A stretch of DNA of 64,000 nt from Terriglobales bacterium. Its GTDB lineage: Bacteria; Acidobacteriota; Terriglobia; Bryobacterales; Bryobacteraceae. The stretch is from the NCBI GenBank assembly GCA_027485675.1, contig JAIXQP010000007.1:310001-374000 (forward strand), read 5' to 3'. The translations under genes were made by a program, and so were the position numbers. Below the pieces are notes generated by a model, which saw only the letters and a list, made by a program, of their open reading frames with translations, ran no database searches and was not told where the DNA came from. Positions 60,507 to 64,000 of this stretch are shown in pieces (within the stretch, counting starts at the first letter, position 1; each line of letters begins with the position of its first letter).

Positions 60507-60714
60507 GCAACCGTGCCGCGAATCCTGTCCGAGCTCTGGCGCCGCCCATGGCCACGGAGGCGAGCCCTGAGGAACAGGGCCGCGGGCGGGAGCGTCACGG
60601 TCCCGGCCTCCTTGAGGGCCGGTACCCATCGCACGGCATCGGCGGCCGGAAGGCTAAGAACGACTGGACGCTGACCCGTGGAAGCGCCCGCGGGCCGTTC
60701 CGCAGCGAGGCTGC

Positions 60715-62124
60715 ATGAACTCCGAAACCGATTCCCCCGTGCCGTCTGCAACGCCGCCGCTAGAGTCCGCTGCCGTTTCGGCGGCCGCTTCTGTCAGTCC
60801 CGCGCCGGGGGTGCCAGGTAGCGCGGTGTTAACTGCGCACGGCGGCGCCTATCTCAAGAAGGCGGCAACGAAGTCCCGCCGGGCCCGCCGTTGGTTTTCG
60901 TTGGTGCTCATTGTCGGTGCCGCCACGGGGGGCGTCGCCTATTGGGTCGATCACCGCTCCTCCGAGGTGGTCCTCGTCAACCCCGTTCTTCTGCCGGTCA
61001 ACGAGACCATCGCGAGCAGTGGCTTGGTGGGCGGCGTCAAGGAATCCACCATTGGGGCGTCGTTCAACGGGGCTGTTTTGCAACTGCCCGTAAAGCTTGG
61101 CGACCATGTTCAGGCCGGAGAGATCCTGGCGGTCTTGAAGAACAACATCACCCAAGCGCAGGTGGCACAGGCGAAAACGGCCGTCCTGACTGCGCAGGCT
61201 CAACTAAAACAGAGTTCCCGGGGGCCACTGTTGTCGGAAGTGCAAGTCGCGCAAATGCAGATTAGTCAGGCGCGCGCCTTGGCCGCGCAGGCCATCTCGG
61301 AACTCGACCTGGCTCGCAAAACGCAAGAACGGACCCGGGCTTTGTCGACGGCGGGAATCGCCTCGAAGAGCGACATGGATAGCTCATCGTCCGCGCTGGC
61401 CGCGGCGGAGGCCAAATCCCGATCTGGCACCGCTGCCATTCGGCTGGCCGAGGCGCAACTGCAAACACTGCAGTCTACTCCGCGCAAGGAAGATGTTGAG
61501 TTGGCCCGCGACCGGCTCACCGAAGCCCAGCAAGCACTTCTCGTCGTTCGCCAACAGGCCGGCGAGGCCACCGTCAGCGCCCCGTTTTCCGGCACGATCA
61601 CCGCTGTCAATGTTGAGGTCGGCCAGAACGTTGACGCACTGGGCCTCTTTGCCTTGGTCAGCGATACGCTCGAAGTCCGTGTCGACTTGGACGAGAGCAA
61701 TCTGGCCGATCTTTCGCTTGGGCAGAAGGCGCTCCTGTCGGCGGCGGCATTTCCCGGCCAGGAGTTCGCGGGCCGGCTGAAGGAAATCTCTCCGTCCGTC
61801 AACAAGATCAGAGGCACTGTCTCCGTGAAGCTGGAGCCCATCGCACCGCCTGCCTGGCTCAGGTCCGGCCAGACGCTCAACGTGAATCTCGTCACGAATC
61901 AGTCCGCCATGCGTTTGCTGATCCCGGCCTCAGCCTTGCGGCGCGTCGGGGACCGGACCGTCGCCTTGGTGGTTCAAGGGGATCGGGTGATCGAGAAGAT
62001 TGTGCTCACGCGGCCGCCAACAGACAAAGGGATTCCGGTGCTCGCCGGCCTTGTATCTTCAGATCGTGTGGTGGTGAATCCCGGCAAGCTTCAGCCCGGG
62101 GAAGCGGTGCGGGTCAAGGAGTAG
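60715..62124 (+). CDS. HlyD/MFP-type periplasmic adaptor of an ABC export system
   Basis: A 469-residue adaptor protein. After a proline/serine-rich N-terminus comes one membrane helix near residues 60-80 (RWFSLVLIVGAATGGVAYWV), then a lipoyl half-motif (GAVLQLPVKLGDHVQAGEIL), a long coiled-coil hairpin (about residues 135-275) and the second lipoyl half with the beta-barrel (ATVSAPFSGTITAVNVEVGQ, LVSDTLEVRVDLDESNLADL). It links an inner-membrane exporter to an outer-membrane channel. The permease gene follows after 9 bases. Confidence 0.93.
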   Translation: MNSETDSPVPSATPPLESAAVSAAASVSPAPGVPGSAVLTAHGGAYLKKAATKSRRARRWFSLVLIVGAATGGVAYWVDHRSSEVVLVNPVLLPVNETIASSGLVGGVKESTIGASFNGAVLQLPVKLGDHVQAGEILAVLKNNITQAQVAQAKTAVLTAQAQLKQSSRGPLLSEVQVAQMQISQARALAAQAISELDLARKTQERTRALSTAGIASKSDMDSSSSALAAAEAKSRSGTAAIRLAEAQLQTLQSTPRKEDVELARDRLTEAQQALLVVRQQAGEATVSAPFSGTITAVNVEVGQNVDALGLFALVSDTLEVRVDLDESNLADLSLGQKALLSAAAFPGQEFAGRLKEISPSVNKIRGTVSVKLEPIAPPAWLRSGQTLNVNLVTNQSAMRLLIPASALRRVGDRTVALVVQGDRVIEKIVLTRPPTDKGIPVLAGLVSSDRVVVNPGKLQPGEAVRVKE

Positions 62125-62133
62125 CGAGCCGCG

Positions 62134-63393
62134 ATGACGATCTACTCGCTATTGCCCCGTCAGGTCCGATTCGAAAGCCAGCTGGCGTGGCGGCACCTTC
62201 GTTCGGGGGGCGGCCAAACGTGGCTGACCATCGCCGCCGTGGCCTCAGGGGTGATCATCGTCATTTTCATCATGGGCCTCATCTTCGGACTGCAGCGTCG
62301 GCTTACGGCCTTACTGACTGACGCCATCCCGCACGTCACCGTGCAAGTGCCCGAAGGGAAACCTATTCCCTATGCAGACTTGCCGGGGCGCCTGCCCGGC
62401 ACCAGTTCCTCTCGATCGGAGATCCAGGCACCCCAGCGAAAGAACATTGACGACTGGCGCACCGTCCTCGCGGTCGCCGGCACGATTCCCAACGTTCGTG
62501 CCGTCACCCCTGCCGTCGCCGGGCAGGGCTTCGCCTCCAAAGGGGCCAATCCTGTCGGTGTCTCGTTGATTGGGGCCGATCCTATGGAACAAGAGCTCAT
62601 CACGCCGGTGACGAAGAATTTGATCGGGGGGCACTACGATGGTTTGCTCGCGGATGAGGTCGTCATCGATTTCGAACTGGCCAAGGACTTGAATGTAGGA
62701 GTGGGCGACCGCATTCGCATCACCTCCATCTCGGGAGTCCCCGAACCCCTTCGCGTTGCCGGCGTCTATTCGAAAGGGCAAGGGCGGGGAAGCGCCTACG
62801 TCACGCTGCGAACCGGTCAGAGCATGTTGGGCATCGGCAACTCGGTCAATGTCGTCTACGTCAAGGTATTCGACATCTATGCGGCCGATGCGGTTGCCGA
62901 ACGGTTATCCGCGCTCCTCGAGTGCGAAGCCAAGTCCTGGTCCAGCGAGTTCCCCAACTTCGTTACTTCGCTTCAGGCGCAGTCGGCTTCCGCCTATCTC
63001 ATTTCGGGCTTCACGCTCATTGCTTCGTCCTTCGCCATCGCTTCCGTCCTCATCGTTTCCGTGCAACGGAAGGCCAAACAGATTGGCACCCTGAAAAGCA
63101 TCGGCGCGCGAAGCCGCCAGATCCTCTTGATCTTTTTGTTGGAAGGTCTTGGCATCGCGATCGCCGGCAGTGTGATGGGGGCGATTGCGGGAATCGCGAT
63201 CGTGTCGTTGCTGAGCTTGCCGAAACAAGCGGTAGCCCGGGGCGGCGGCCTTCCCGAATCCTTGTTCCCTTTGATTTTGGATCCGGTATACATTCTGGCC
63301 GCCATGGGCGCCGCCACTACCGCAACGGTGCTGGCTGCTTTGCTTCCCGCGCGGAGCGCCGCCAAGCTGAACCCCGTGGATGCCATGCGATGA
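62134..63393 (+). CDS. ABC exporter permease (MacB/FtsX-like)
   Basis: A 419-residue permease of the MacB/DevC kind. The first membrane helix (IAAVASGVIIVIFIMGLIFG) is followed by a large periplasmic domain (about residues 65-275) and three more helices (ISGFTLIASSFAIASVLIVS, FLLEGLGIAIAGSVMGAIAG, ILAAMGAATTATVLAALLPA). The SVQRKAKQIGTLKSIGARSR loop is the FtsX-type coupling segment. The stop overlaps the ATG of the ATPase gene (ATGA). Substrate unknown. Confidence 0.93.
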   Translation: MTIYSLLPRQVRFESQLAWRHLRSGGGQTWLTIAAVASGVIIVIFIMGLIFGLQRRLTALLTDAIPHVTVQVPEGKPIPYADLPGRLPGTSSSRSEIQAPQRKNIDDWRTVLAVAGTIPNVRAVTPAVAGQGFASKGANPVGVSLIGADPMEQELITPVTKNLIGGHYDGLLADEVVIDFELAKDLNVGVGDRIRITSISGVPEPLRVAGVYSKGQGRGSAYVTLRTGQSMLGIGNSVNVVYVKVFDIYAADAVAERLSALLECEAKSWSSEFPNFVTSLQAQSASAYLISGFTLIASSFAIASVLIVSVQRKAKQIGTLKSIGARSRQILLIFLLEGLGIAIAGSVMGAIAGIAIVSLLSLPKQAVARGGGLPESLFPLILDPVYILAAMGAATTATVLAALLPARSAAKLNPVDAMR

Positions 63394-64000
63394 GTGGCGA
63401 AGCCGGACGGCTCGTCATCGAAACAGTCGGCCTGAAGAAAACCTACCTCGGCAAGATGCCCACACCGGTGTTGTTTGGCATCGATTTACGCGTGGCCGCC
63501 GGCGAATTCGTCTCGATCATTGGACAGTCAGGCAGCGGCAAGTCCACCCTGCTCAACATTCTTGGAGCCCTTGACGTGCCGACCGAGGGGTTAGTCAAAA
63601 TCGATGGGGTCGACATTTCGACGCTAACCGAGGATGGACTCGCCGTTCTCCGCAGCCAGGTAGTCGGCTTCGTTTTTCAAGCCCACTTCTTGTTGGATGA
63701 ACTGACGTGCCTCGAGAACGCTGTCCTGCCGATCAGCATCCGGAACGGCTCACCGACGCTCGAGGAATCCGCGTGGATCACCAGTTTGCTCGTGCGCGTG
63801 GGCTTAGGCGGAAAACTGCACAAATACCCCGACACGATGAGCGGCGGAGAAAATCAGCGATGTGCCATCGTGCGGGCACTGGCGAATCGGCCTCGAATCG
63901 TCTTGGCCGACGAACCGACGGGAGACCTCGACAGCCATACCGGGGAGGAGGTTTTCCGATTGATGCGTCAGATGAGCAGCGAGATCGGAATCTCGTTCGT
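63390..64000 (+). CDS. ABC exporter ATP-binding protein (3' truncated by window)
   Basis: The first 203 or so codons of an ABC ATPase, beginning at the ATG of an ATGA overlap with the permease stop. Walker A is GQSGSGKST (about residues 45-53), the signature is MSGGENQR, and the Walker B/D-loop is IVLADEPTGDLDS. It belongs to the LolD/MacB-type family that drives export of lipids, peptides or antibiotics. With the adaptor and permease it forms a three-part exporter; an outer-membrane partner lies outside the window, if present. Confidence 0.95.
   Translation, partial: MSGEAGRLVIETVGLKKTYLGKMPTPVLFGIDLRVAAGEFVSIIGQSGSGKSTLLNILGALDVPTEGLVKIDGVDISTLTEDGLAVLRSQVVGFVFQAHFLLDELTCLENAVLPISIRNGSPTLEESAWITSLLVRVGLGGKLHKYPDTMSGGENQRCAIVRALANRPRIVLADEPTGDLDSHTGEEVFRLMRQMSSEIGISF

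Overview
This 64 kb window looks like chromosomal DNA from a high-G+C Acidobacteriota member, probably of the Solibacteres/Bryobacterales type. That is inferred from the gene content: a PSD1-type cytochrome with a DUF1501 partner, a sensor kinase with two-component-regulator propeller repeats, Tat-exported Gfo/Idh/MocA and sugar-isomerase proteins, a ceramidase-like hydrolase and a giant DUF4132 protein. No tRNA, rRNA, CRISPR array or insertion sequence was recognised.

Layout. At 0-8.9 kb are the end of a DPP-IV-type peptidase, a beta-lactamase-fold serine hydrolase, a VapBC toxin-antitoxin pair and a DUF4132 protein with a small upstream partner. At 8.8-20.8 kb a minus-strand run holds DUF1501, PSD1, a hybrid histidine kinase, a mutarotase-like protein, a SelA-fold PLP enzyme, then a nucleotidyltransferase, a lasso-peptide B2 protease and a B1 (PqqD-like) recognition protein. 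At 20.9-25.9 kb are plus-strand polysaccharide export genes (Wzi-like, SLBB export, Wzz-like). From 41 kb back to 25.9 kb runs one long, tightly packed minus-strand operon that mixes lasso-peptide genes with exopolysaccharide genes. At 41-50.2 kb are carbohydrate-related secreted proteins, a symporter and a three-subunit formate dehydrogenase whose catalytic subunit is read through an in-frame TGA (selenocysteine). At 50.7-52.4 kb are a second HPr-kinase-like gene and a decayed gene. From 52.5 kb to the end is a stress/lipid module: Ca2+ P-type ATPase, reductases, oleate hydratase, a stress protein and an ABC export system cut by the window end.

The main result is an undescribed-looking lasso peptide system. 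Five short precursor genes (37133-38305, minus) lie between a cyclase-type asparagine synthetase homologue that lacks the glutaminase cysteine and an HPr-kinase-like gene. All five have a W-x-P-P-x-L-x-K-L-P leader motif, a Thr, an Asp exactly eleven residues after that Thr, and a C-terminal Ser. This fits the Thr(-2)/Asp9 lasso rule and the terminal-Ser phosphorylation logic of paeninodin-type clusters. Two of the precursors sit in a tandem duplication that carries a fossil of the kinase 5' end. The matching B1 and B2 genes lie about 17 kb away, beyond the polysaccharide genes, beside a nucleotidyltransferase. Sulfotransferase and methyltransferase genes are fused into the same operon, which continues into O-antigen ligase, flippase and glycosyltransferases. 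Peptide and polysaccharide are therefore probably co-expressed and may act on the same surface. No lasso-type ABC exporter was seen.
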